Assembly: GCA_042095835.1 (NCBI GenBank)
Contig: JBELML010000106.1
Coordinates: forward strand, 1 to 22,995
Source: DATFKA01 sp042095835
GTDB taxonomy: Bacteria; Bacteroidota; Bacteroidia; Chitinophagales; Saprospiraceae
Length of the DNA stretch: 22,995 nucleotides
Reading direction: 5' to 3'
Below are positions 5,650 through 13,179 of the stretch, in pieces; the first letter of the stretch is position 1, and the number at the start of each line of letters is the position of its first letter. Position numbers and translations under genes: made by a program. Under the pieces are notes generated by a model, which did no database searches, had not been told where the DNA came from, and was given only the letters and a program-made list of their open reading frames with translations.

Positions 5650-6759
5650 ATGAAAAAGAAAATTGCCGTATTACCTGGCGATGGCGTAGGGCCCGAGGTA
5701 ATGGAACAGACACTTAAAGTACTCGACGCGATTAGTGAGCGCTATGATCACCAATTCAACTATGTTTTTGCAGACATTGGTGCCGTAGCTATTGAAAATC
5801 ACGGTCAACCGCTACCTCCTTCTACTCTGGACAAATGCTTGGAGGCAGATGGTATTCTTTTAGGAGCCACAGGCAATCCCTATTTTGACCATCGCCCTGA
5901 ATTAGACATACGTCCTGAACAGGGTTTATTACAACTTCGGCAAAACCTAGAATTACACGCTAGCCTTCGACCTGTCGTTTCTTATCCAGGCTTGTATCAT
6001 TTATCTCCTTTGAAGGTAGAGCGACTGAAAAATATCGACATCCTCATCGTTAGAGAGCTCTCTGGAGGTATTTATTATGGCCCTCAAGGAAAAACAGAAG
6101 CCGGTGCCTACGATACTTGTCAATATAACGAATATCAAATCGAAAGAGTGGCAAGGATTGCCTTCGAACAAGCGCAGCAACGACGCAAAAAATTAACGCT
6201 AGTCGACAAATCCAATGTTTTGGCTACTTCTAAACTTTGGCGTAGTCTAGTCCAAAAGATGGGTAAAAGTTATCCAGATGTACAATTAGATTTTCAGTAC
6301 ATCGACAATGCTGCTATGCAAATTATGCAGTGGCCGCAGCAGTTTGATGTTATTCTTACTACCAATTTATTTGGTGATATGCTTTCCGACGAAGCCAGCG
6401 TATTGGCTGGTTCTATGGGCCTTATTCCCTCGGCATCTTATGGTGCTCAAACGGCCTTATTTGAACCTATTCACGGGAGTTTCCCACAAGCTACTGGCGA
6501 AGATGTCGCCAATCCTATGGGAGCTATTCTTTCTTCATCGCTGATGCTTGATCATTTTGGCATGCCAAAAGAAGCTAAAATCATCAGGTATATTGTCACT
6601 CATCTACTTGATAAAGGCATCGGCACACCAGATTTACAAATGGAAACCTCCTTTAGTTGCTCCCAACTAGGAGATATGATTGCCTATTTGATTGCAGAGG
6701 AAGAGGTGATCAATCTGAGCTCTTTTGAGTTGCATGAGAAAGTATCGACAATTATTTAG
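5650..6759 (+). CDS. leuB: 3-isopropylmalate dehydrogenase
   Basis: The 369-residue product catalyses NAD-dependent oxidative decarboxylation of 3-isopropylmalate in leucine synthesis. The ATG at 5650 (MKKKIAVLPGDGVGPEV) is chosen because it starts exactly at the conserved beta strand; an in-frame TTG at 5611 or ATG at 5620 would add unrelated residues. Hallmarks are RELSGGIYYGPQG (with the catalytic Tyr), catalytic Lys187 in DKSNVL, and metal ligands Asp243 and Asp247 in NLFGDMLSDEAS. The NAD-recognition loop reads HGSFPQATGEDVANP, with Gln280 where many LeuB proteins have Asp. The overall fit is LeuB rather than isocitrate or tartrate dehydrogenase. No leuA, leuC or leuD is nearby. recQ follows after 38 bp on the same strand. 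Confidence 0.9.
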   Translation: MKKKIAVLPGDGVGPEVMEQTLKVLDAISERYDHQFNYVFADIGAVAIENHGQPLPPSTLDKCLEADGILLGATGNPYFDHRPELDIRPEQGLLQLRQNLELHASLRPVVSYPGLYHLSPLKVERLKNIDILIVRELSGGIYYGPQGKTEAGAYDTCQYNEYQIERVARIAFEQAQQRRKKLTLVDKSNVLATSKLWRSLVQKMGKSYPDVQLDFQYIDNAAMQIMQWPQQFDVILTTNLFGDMLSDEASVLAGSMGLIPSASYGAQTALFEPIHGSFPQATGEDVANPMGAILSSSLMLDHFGMPKEAKIIRYIVTHLLDKGIGTPDLQMETSFSCSQLGDMIAYLIAEEEVINLSSFELHEKVSTII

Positions 6760-6777
6760 AGGCATCTCCTCTTGCGA

Positions 6778-6809
6778 TTGGTTATTGTTATGGTCTTTTG
6801 CTACTTTTG
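6778..6809 (+). promoter_or_regulatory. Candidate promoter upstream of recQ (TTG - 21 bp - TACTTTTG)
   Basis: TTG at 6778-6780, a 21-bp spacer, and TACTTTTG at 6802-6809 together match the Bacteroidota -33/-7 arrangement. Transcription would start near 6815. This is downstream of both TTG codons (6798, 6807) that could otherwise start recQ, so the promoter and those starts are incompatible. Confidence 0.45.
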
Positions 6810-8735
6810 GTTAAATCAAATTATCTGTATCTGAAAGAACCATTAGAAATACTCAAGCAATATTGGGGCTTTTCTTCTTTTCGGCCACTACAAGAAGACA
6901 TTATACAGTCGACTTTAGCCGGAAAAGACACCCTAGCATTGCTCCCTACGGGTGGTGGAAAAAGTATTTGCTTCCAGGTTCCTGCTTTGTGTAAAGAAGG
7001 TATCTGTATCGTGGTTTCTCCTCTCATCGCCCTGATGAAAGATCAGGTTGAAAATCTCAACAAACGACAAATTCCAGCGGTAGCTATCTACTCTGGTATG
7101 CACTATAGTGATATCGATCGACTCCTGGATAATTGTATCTATGGTGGCATCAAGTTTTTATATCTTTCTCCAGAACGCCTGCATACAGATATTGTCCAAG
7201 AGCGGCTTCCACGGATGCCCGTGAATCTGATTGCAGTAGACGAGGCCCACTGTATATCTCAATGGGGCTACGATTTTCGTCCTGCTTATCTCAAAATTGC
7301 TGAGATTCGTCCTCTCCTATCCAGAGTTCCTGTATTAGCATTGACGGCGACGGCGACGCCCCAAGTAGCCGTAGATATTCAGGAAAAATTAGAATTTAAA
7401 AAAACTAATATCTTTCAAAAGAGTTTCCAACGCTCTAATCTCAACTACGTTGTTCGACCTACTGAAGCAAAGCCAGAGCAACTGGTCAATATTTTGAAAA
7501 AAGTGCCCGGTTCAGGAATCGTCTACGTCAGAAATAGACGCTTGACTAAAGAGATCACACAACTCCTCCGGCAAAAAGGAATTAGCGCCGATTATTATCA
7601 TGCAGGACTAAAAATGGAGGAGCGCAGCGCTAAACAAGAAGCCTGGATCAATGACAAGATCCGCATCATTGTCAGTACCAATGCCTTTGGTATGGGTATT
7701 GACAAACCCAACGTGCGGGTAGTTGTGCATCTAGAGCTTCCCGATAGTCTGGAAGCCTACTACCAAGAAGCAGGGCGGGCAGGTAGAGATAATAAAAAGG
7801 CTTATGCCGTTTTATTATTTAATCAATCAGACAAAATCAAACTGAAAAAACAATACGAATTATCCTATCCTGAACTCAAAGAAGCCCGTAGAGTTTACCG
7901 AGCCTTAGGGTCTTATTATCAAATTGCGGTAGGCGCAGGTCATGGAGAAAGCTTCGACTTTGACTTAATCGATTTTGCTAAAACGTTCCAATTCGATACC
8001 ATCCAAGCTTTTAATTGCCTCAGACTTCTAGAAAAAGAAGGTTGGCTCATCATGAATGATGGTGTGTACAATCCCGCTTCCTTGAAAATGTTAGTTAATC
8101 AGGATCAATTGTATGATTTTGCCTTAAAGAATCCCAAATTGGATAAAGTCTTAAAAATAATCTTGCGTTCTTATCAGGGAGCCTTTAACCATTATATCAA
8201 TATTCGGGAAAGTTCCTTAGCAAAGTTTCTACGGGTTAGTCGCGCTGAATTACAACAGTCATTGTCCTTGCTACACAAAGAAAACATCATCGATTATCGC
8301 CCACAAAAGGAAAAACCGCAGCTCTTCTTTATTAATGGCCGTATGGACGCTTCTACGGTAGCCTTCGATCATAAAGGGTATAATTTGCGCAAAAAGCAGC
8401 AAGGTATCCGCATCGAAAAAGCTATTGATTATGCCGAACTACGCCTTTGTAGAGCGAAGCAACTGGTACAATATTTTGGTGAGAAAGATGCCAAAAATTG
8501 CGGCACCTGCGATGTGTGCCTAGCCAATAAGAAGGATTCTTCTCTCTCTTCTTCAGATTTAAATCGCTACCAAAACAAAATCGAACTAGTCCTCAAAAGA
8601 GAAAAATTAACACTGGAAGAACTCCTATCTTCTTTCTCCTCAAAACAGCAGGCCAAGGTTTTAAAAACCCTGGAATATTTGATGGAGGAAAATATCGTAG
8701 AACAGAACGATGACCTATTCGTTTGGAAAGATTAA
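6798..8735 (+). CDS. recQ: ATP-dependent DNA helicase, RecQ family
   Basis: This is a 3'-5' superfamily 2 helicase of up to 645 residues, acting in recombination and replication repair. Seen in order are a Q-motif-like region (FSSFRPLQEDII), Walker A LLPTGGGKS (Lys55), DEAH at 148-151 and motif III LTATATP. These are followed by motif V STNAFGMGIDKPNVR, motif VI YYQEAGRAGRDN and a RecQ zinc site with Cys551, Cys568, Cys571 and Cys574. A short winged-helix-like tail ends the protein and no HRDC domain is visible. There is no in-frame ATG before the helicase motifs. TTG codons at 6798 and 6807 are formal starts, but the family usually begins near KEPLEILKQYWG, which would make the CTG at 6831 the likely initiation point. 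The 5' boundary is therefore uncertain. The glycosyltransferase follows immediately after the TAA, in the same frame. Confidence 0.9.
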   Translation: MLLLVKSNYLYLKEPLEILKQYWGFSSFRPLQEDIIQSTLAGKDTLALLPTGGGKSICFQVPALCKEGICIVVSPLIALMKDQVENLNKRQIPAVAIYSGMHYSDIDRLLDNCIYGGIKFLYLSPERLHTDIVQERLPRMPVNLIAVDEAHCISQWGYDFRPAYLKIAEIRPLLSRVPVLALTATATPQVAVDIQEKLEFKKTNIFQKSFQRSNLNYVVRPTEAKPEQLVNILKKVPGSGIVYVRNRRLTKEITQLLRQKGISADYYHAGLKMEERSAKQEAWINDKIRIIVSTNAFGMGIDKPNVRVVVHLELPDSLEAYYQEAGRAGRDNKKAYAVLLFNQSDKIKLKKQYELSYPELKEARRVYRALGSYYQIAVGAGHGESFDFDLIDFAKTFQFDTIQAFNCLRLLEKEGWLIMNDGVYNPASLKMLVNQDQLYDFALKNPKLDKVLKIILRSYQGAFNHYINIRESSLAKFLRVSRAELQQSLSLLHKENIIDYRPQKEKPQLFFINGRMDASTVAFDHKGYNLRKKQQGIRIEKAIDYAELRLCRAKQLVQYFGEKDAKNCGTCDVCLANKKDSSLSSSDLNRYQNKIELVLKREKLTLEELLSSFSSKQQAKVLKTLEYLMEENIVEQNDDLFVWKD

Positions 8736-8738
8736 CTT

Positions 8739-9854
8739 ATTCTTATCGAAAAGAAAAAATCCATAATATGCTCCGTCACCAATGATCTCACCTATGATCA
8801 GCGGATGATCCGTATCTGTACCAGTCTAGCACAAGCAGGTTATGAGGTCACCTTGGTAGGTAGGACTCGATCTTTTTCTAAACCGCTTGATGAAAAACTT
8901 TTCCGGCAACATCGTTTCCGATTATTCTTCAAGAAGGGGAAATTTTTCTACCTGGAATATAATTTACGCTTATTCTTTTACCTGCTTTTCAAACGCTTTG
9001 ATGCTCATTGTGCTATTGATTTAGACACCCTGTTGGCTGGTTTTCTAATCCACAGACTTAAGCGTACAAAGCTCGTCTACGATGCCCACGAATACTTCAC
9101 CGAAGTACCAGAATTGGTAGGACGCCCAAGGACCAAAATCATCTGGGAAAAACTGGCGAATTGGATCATCCCACAGTTGAGCCATTGCTATACGGTAGCG
9201 CCTCAACTAGCCACAATTTTAAGCGAGCAATACGGTACCTCTTTTGCAGAGATTAGGAATCTTCCTTTGACTAGACCGACGAGGAAATACAAGGCTCCAG
9301 CAAGCAATAAAAAAATCATTCTATATCAAGGTATGCTAAATGAAGGTCGAGGTCTAGAGGCCGCTATAATGGCTATGAAAAAACTACCTGATGCTCTGGA
9401 ATTGCATCTAGTGGGTGAAGGAGATTTATCTCAGCAATTGAGGCAGCTGGCAAAACAAGAAAAGCTAGATCATCGAGTATCATTTTTAGGGTTTATCACA
9501 CCAAAAGAGCTACAACAAATTACACCACAAGCCTATCTAGGTCTCAATTTACTAGAGAACAAGGGATTGAATTATTACTACTCGCTAGCCAACAAATGCT
9601 TCGACTATATACAGGCAGGCCTCCCCGCGATTCATCCCGCATTCCCAGAGTATACGCACCTCAAGGAAAAATATGATGCCTTCTACATCCTGGAAGACTT
9701 ATCCCCGGATGCACTAGCAAAGCTTATCCTCAACATCGTAAAGAATGAGGAAGATTACCATTCCAAATGCCAAAATGCTTCCCGTGCCGCACTTAGTTTA
9801 AATTGGGAAAAGGAGTCCAAGAAGCTCCTCCAGTTCTATGCGGCGCTTTTCTAA
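8739..9854 (+). CDS. Glycosyltransferase, GT-B fold (GT4-like)
   Basis: About 371 residues if the frame is read from the AUU at 8739, or 349 from the first ATG at 8805. The longer form is preferred because the codons before 8805 encode SIICSVTNDLTYDQRM, which looks like the conserved first strand and loop of this family; starting at 8805 would remove it. The C-terminal half shows the donor-binding pattern: LYQGMLNEGRGLEAAI, LHLVGEGD, VSFLGFITPKEL, then a Glu-containing loop and NKCFDYIQAGLPAIHP. No signal peptide or membrane helix is seen, so it is probably a cytoplasmic or membrane-associated enzyme of surface polysaccharide synthesis. Donor and acceptor are unknown. Only 3 bp separate it from recQ. 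Its TAA overlaps the TAG of the convergent gene within CTAA (9851-9854). Confidence 0.82.
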   Translation: MLIEKKKSIICSVTNDLTYDQRMIRICTSLAQAGYEVTLVGRTRSFSKPLDEKLFRQHRFRLFFKKGKFFYLEYNLRLFFYLLFKRFDAHCAIDLDTLLAGFLIHRLKRTKLVYDAHEYFTEVPELVGRPRTKIIWEKLANWIIPQLSHCYTVAPQLATILSEQYGTSFAEIRNLPLTRPTRKYKAPASNKKIILYQGMLNEGRGLEAAIMAMKKLPDALELHLVGEGDLSQQLRQLAKQEKLDHRVSFLGFITPKELQQITPQAYLGLNLLENKGLNYYYSLANKCFDYIQAGLPAIHPAFPEYTHLKEKYDAFYILEDLSPDALAKLILNIVKNEEDYHSKCQNASRAALSLNWEKESKKLLQFYAALF

Positions 9855-11437
9855 AATCGATCGACTTTTGCTTTTTTCCAATCAGATAAATAGAGCGCAG
9901 GAACAGTCGTTTCTTCTAGTAAACATCCTTCTGGAAGATAGGGAAACAGCTCCTCGTAAGTCTTGATTTCATTCATGCTGATTCTCCGAAAGACATGACT
10001 TCGAGAGATCTCCTGTGCCGATTGTAGGCCAGCAGCTCCAAGAAGTTCTACAAAACTCTTCACCGTCTCATGCTGATAACTGGCTACTCTAAATTTTTTA
10101 TCTGCTTCCACTAAGCCCGCCATTAGTTCCTTGTCTTGAGTAGCTACACCCGTTGGACATTTATTAGTATTACAAAGTAGGGACTGTATACAGCCTAGCG
10201 CGAGCATCATTCCTCTGGCGCTATAACAAGCATCTGCGCCTAGTGCAATGGCTCTAAAAATATGAAAGCCTGTCAGAATCTTGCCCGAACACAACAAGGC
10301 TATGTGCTGTTTGATGCCAAAACCAACTAGCATATCATAGGCAAAAGCTAGTGCCTCTCGAAAAGGCATACCCACACTATTAGAAAACTCTAAAGGAGCT
10401 GCGCCGGTGCCACCTTCACTACCATCGATTGCTATAAAATCTGGATAAATTTTTGTGGCTACTATCGCTTTACAGATCGAAATAAACTCTGATCGCTGAC
10501 CAATACACAATTTAAAGCCAACTGGTTTTCCTCCTGATAAGGATTGCATCTGGTCAATCAACTGCAAGAGCTCCATTGGCGTACTAAATGCCTTATGAAA
10601 AGGTGGAGAAAGCACATCAGTACCAGCTTCTACGCCCCTGATCTCGGCAATTTCGGCGGTGTTCTTCTTTGCAGGTAAGATGCCTCCATGACCTGGTTTA
10701 GCCCCTTGAGAAAGTTTGAGTTCAATCATTTTAACAGAAGCCTTTGCGGCCATACTCGCGAATGCATCTGGAGAGAAGTTACCATCCTCTGCTCGACTAC
10801 CGAAATAGCCTGTCCCCAATTGATAAATCAGGTCACCCTGGTATTGCTCGTGATAAGGACTAATACCTCCCTCACCAGTATTATGAGCAAAGTTACCTGC
10901 CGCCGCGCCACCATTTAGTGCAGCAATAGCTGCTTTACTTAGTGACCCATAACTCATAGCTCCAATATTCAAAATACTGGCGGGATAAGGTTGTTGACAA
11001 GCTGGTCCTCCAATGCTCACTCGCGGATCTTGATCTAATTGATGCCCATCTAAAGCACCTATAGAATGCGCCATCCATTCATAGCCTTCCGCATAAACAT
11101 CTAGCTGAGTTCCAAATGGAGTAGTGTCTAGTACATCTTTTGCTCTTTGGTAGACCACCGAACGAAAAATCCTACTGATCGGGGTACCATTGGTATCTGA
11201 TTCGATAAAGTATTGGTAAAGCTTGGGGCGCCACTCCTCCATTACATATCGGCCTCTACCCAATATAGGATAGTTGCGCATGATAGCGTGTTTGGTTTGT
11301 ACCATATCGTAAAGGCCCATCAGTACTAATGGCCCGACTATAATAAAGAGAACATACCAACCGGGATGTAAAAAATAACCCAATAAAACGGTGAGAGCGA
11401 TACTAATTAGAGCAAAAAGTAAAAATTCGTTGCGCAT
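9851..11437 (-). CDS. Membrane-anchored FMN-binding glutamate synthase-like protein
   Basis: The 528-residue product matches the FMN-binding synthase domain of the glutamate synthase large subunit, as in stand-alone proteins such as B. subtilis YerD. Two hydrophobic helices (about 4-23 and 27-45) precede a soluble domain. The domain has INIGAMSYGSLS (157-168), HNTGEGGISPYH, KPGHGGILPAKK and AIDGSEGGTGAAP, all FMN/substrate-barrel motifs. Cys416, Cys422 and Cys427 (C-x5-C-x4-C, followed by PTGVATQ) match the 3Fe-4S site of GltB. The glutaminase domain and the GltB C-terminal beta-helix are absent and no gltD is nearby, so ordinary GOGAT activity is unlikely. The electron donor and true reaction are unknown. 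It starts with ATG at 11435-11437 and follows the Uma2 gene by 76 bp. Confidence 0.85.
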   Translation of the reverse strand: MRNEFLLFALISIALTVLLGYFLHPGWYVLFIIVGPLVLMGLYDMVQTKHAIMRNYPILGRGRYVMEEWRPKLYQYFIESDTNGTPISRIFRSVVYQRAKDVLDTTPFGTQLDVYAEGYEWMAHSIGALDGHQLDQDPRVSIGGPACQQPYPASILNIGAMSYGSLSKAAIAALNGGAAAGNFAHNTGEGGISPYHEQYQGDLIYQLGTGYFGSRAEDGNFSPDAFASMAAKASVKMIELKLSQGAKPGHGGILPAKKNTAEIAEIRGVEAGTDVLSPPFHKAFSTPMELLQLIDQMQSLSGGKPVGFKLCIGQRSEFISICKAIVATKIYPDFIAIDGSEGGTGAAPLEFSNSVGMPFREALAFAYDMLVGFGIKQHIALLCSGKILTGFHIFRAIALGADACYSARGMMLALGCIQSLLCNTNKCPTGVATQDKELMAGLVEADKKFRVASYQHETVKSFVELLGAAGLQSAQEISRSHVFRRISMNEIKTYEELFPYLPEGCLLEETTVPALYLSDWKKAKVDRF

Positions 11438-11513
11438 TTAGGTAGTAAAGTTAGACCATCAATCAATTCACAACGGTAAGATCGAAAAACTAGCGCAAAT
11501 TGCCAATTGATTA

Positions 11514-12161
11514 TCACTCGGAAACGTCATCGAAAGATACACCATGGTACAATTCCGTCATCTGAATCTGTCCTTTATCCAAAATAGTAATGGCTTGATC
11601 TGTGGTATCATAGGTTTTAAGGAGCCAGTCAGAGGAGTTGTCAAGTCTTTGATAGCTATCTACTTTGAGTTTTTGGCTATCAATATATAGGATTTGCTGA
11701 AGGGAGTCTATTTTTCTATAATAGTCTAATTTCGAGGTAAGATCATACAAGCGAGTAGACGGAGATAAAACTTCAACTAAGATCAAAGGGTTACTGATAG
11801 CCTGCATGGTGTCTCTAAGAGACACAAGTTCAACCGGACCTTGAACTACGGTACAATCACTATTAAAGTATCTCTGTGCATCCTCTGGATTAAGGATAGC
11901 GAGATTGCTCGAATAAATAGTAAAATCCTTAGTTAATCCTAAGAGAATACCTAGCAAATAGCCTGCTTTAAATGATAACAATTCATGAAACGGTGAACCA
12001 AAACCCATAAAAGAAACAATTGACCGACCATCGTACTCAATACGATACTCAACTTGGGGCAATAAGACTAAGAATTCCTCCCAAGTAGCTTCTACCCGCA
12101 ACGCTTCTTCAAGATCAATCCGTTCGTTTAGTGTGAGAGGTATTTTCGTAGCAATGTCCAA
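11514..12161 (-). CDS. Uma2-family (DUF820) putative PD-(D/E)XK endonuclease
   Basis: The 215-residue product has the Uma2 pattern. Asp102 in NSDCTVVQG is followed by Glu130 in LILVEVLSPST (the EV-S core of the nuclease fold) and Lys144 in SKLDYYRKI, a common Uma2 segment. These are the acidic and Lys positions expected of a PD-(D/E)XK metal-dependent nuclease. Family members are abundant in cyanobacteria and Bacteroidota and mostly lack a proven function. The frame has no ATG before residue 52, so translation must begin at the TTG at 12159-12161 or the adjacent ATT; an N-terminus at the TTG fits the usual family length. It lies between the GT2 gene (45 bp upstream) and the glutamate-synthase-like gene. 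Confidence 0.8.
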   Translation of the reverse strand: MDIATKIPLTLNERIDLEEALRVEATWEEFLVLLPQVEYRIEYDGRSIVSFMGFGSPFHELLSFKAGYLLGILLGLTKDFTIYSSNLAILNPEDAQRYFNSDCTVVQGPVELVSLRDTMQAISNPLILVEVLSPSTRLYDLTSKLDYYRKIDSLQQILYIDSQKLKVDSYQRLDNSSDWLLKTYDTTDQAITILDKGQIQMTELYHGVSFDDVSE

Positions 12162-12206
12162 AATAACTAATTTGTTTCTATAAAATTAAACAAAAACATT
12201 TAAAAA

Positions 12207-13088
12207 TCAAATTGTTTCCAGTAAAACGCCTAATTTCCAGAGGTCAAATAGGGTCAAATCAGGCGAAGGAGAAGATAATTTTTGCTGCCAAGCTCCTTGC
12301 CTAGTCTTGTAAATAAATTTACGATAAATTCCATCTAATTTCCACTTTTTGAATTGTTTAGCTGTTCGTAGAAGTTTGGTCTGCATTTCAGGGTATTCCT
12401 GGGCAAGAAAAACCAGATTCTCAATGGCAGCTCTGGATTTCTTTAAAAAAGTAGCGGCATCTTCTAAGCCGATATGTACTAAAGGGTTATCCAAATGGAC
12501 AATTGGAATCTTGGCTTTTTGGAGCTGTAAACCAAAGAGCGTATCCTCATGGCCATATTGCCGAATGCGCTCCTCAAAGGGAAATTGCAGCTGAATCTCC
12601 CTGGGAATCAGGTAATTGTTGGTCATAAAAGAGTGATAAGCTTGTCTTGATCTTTTGTCAGCAGAATGCTCCTCTCTCGCCTTACCAACCATCCAATGCA
12701 AACGATACATCGCATCAGCGGGTGGTCGTTCAGCATATACTCTCCCACCGTACAAAATCGTCCCCTCCTGGATGGCCTCTATATAGCGGATCAGGTAATC
12801 CTCTTTCACTACCTCCGAATCGCAGTCCATATACAGTAAGTATTCAAAAGCAGCCCGCTGAGCAAGGCGGTTTCTAATCTTAGATCGGCCAATATTCTCC
12901 TCTAATAGTTCATACCGTACACCTTTTAAATCGACCAAGGCTTTATTCAATTCTTGAAACGTAGGAGTCGAAGCATCATCAATCAAGAGTATTTCGCTTG
13001 CTTGAGGAATGGCCTGCATCTGTGCATATAAATCACGCACCAGTGGGCGGACATCAAAATTGTAGATAGGAATAAGGATGCTCAACAT
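12207..13088 (-). CDS. Glycosyltransferase family 2
   Basis: The 293-residue product is a GT-A fold transferase. The N-terminus MLSILIPIYNFDV and ILLIDDASTP bind the nucleotide. ENIGRSKIRNRLAQRA is the typical following segment, and YMDCDSEVV carries the DxD-like metal site. A later GHEDTLFGLQLQ segment contains the ED acidic pair often found in the GT2 acceptor and catalytic region. No membrane helices are present. The substrate is unknown; a role in surface polysaccharide or glycolipid assembly is plausible. The start is the ATG at 13086-13088. It is divergent from mqnE with 91 bp between the start codons. Confidence 0.87.
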   Translation of the reverse strand: MLSILIPIYNFDVRPLVRDLYAQMQAIPQASEILLIDDASTPTFQELNKALVDLKGVRYELLEENIGRSKIRNRLAQRAAFEYLLYMDCDSEVVKEDYLIRYIEAIQEGTILYGGRVYAERPPADAMYRLHWMVGKAREEHSADKRSRQAYHSFMTNNYLIPREIQLQFPFEERIRQYGHEDTLFGLQLQKAKIPIVHLDNPLVHIGLEDAATFLKKSRAAIENLVFLAQEYPEMQTKLLRTAKQFKKWKLDGIYRKFIYKTRQGAWQQKLSSPSPDLTLFDLWKLGVLLETI

Positions 13089-13097
13089 AAAATGATC

Positions 13098-13105
13098 TAC
13101 CTTTG
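13098..13105 (+). promoter_or_regulatory. Candidate -7 box TACCTTTG upstream of mqnE
   Basis: TACCTTTG matches TAnnTTTG exactly and lies in the GT2/mqnE divergent region. The predicted transcript would start near 13111 and carry a leader of about 70 nt containing the hairpins at 13133-13175. No -33 TTG is seen at the usual spacing. Confidence 0.4.
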
Positions 13106-13132
13106 TGTAGGATTACTAGTGAATAAAAAAAA

Positions 13133-13175
13133 GACTTTCAAACTAAACTGAAAGTAGTGAAAGTCTGTTACTACT
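13133..13175 (+). promoter_or_regulatory. Overlapping hairpins in the presumed mqnE leader
   Basis: Three inverted repeats share bases. ACTTTCA (13134-13140) pairs with TGAAAGT (13149-13155) around an 8-nt loop. GACTTTCA (13133-13140) can instead pair with TGAAAGTC (13158-13165). AGTAGT (13153-13158) pairs with ACTACT (13170-13175), which ends 4 nt before the ATG. The third helix cannot coexist with either of the first two, an arrangement seen in attenuators and translational switches. Its activity is not established. Confidence 0.4.
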
Positions 13176-13179
13176 CAAA

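Noticed and set aside
11461..11512. AATCAATT/AATTGATT inverted repeat downstream of Uma2
   Set aside because: The 8-bp AT-rich arms with a 36-nt spacer are not convincing as a terminator or operator.
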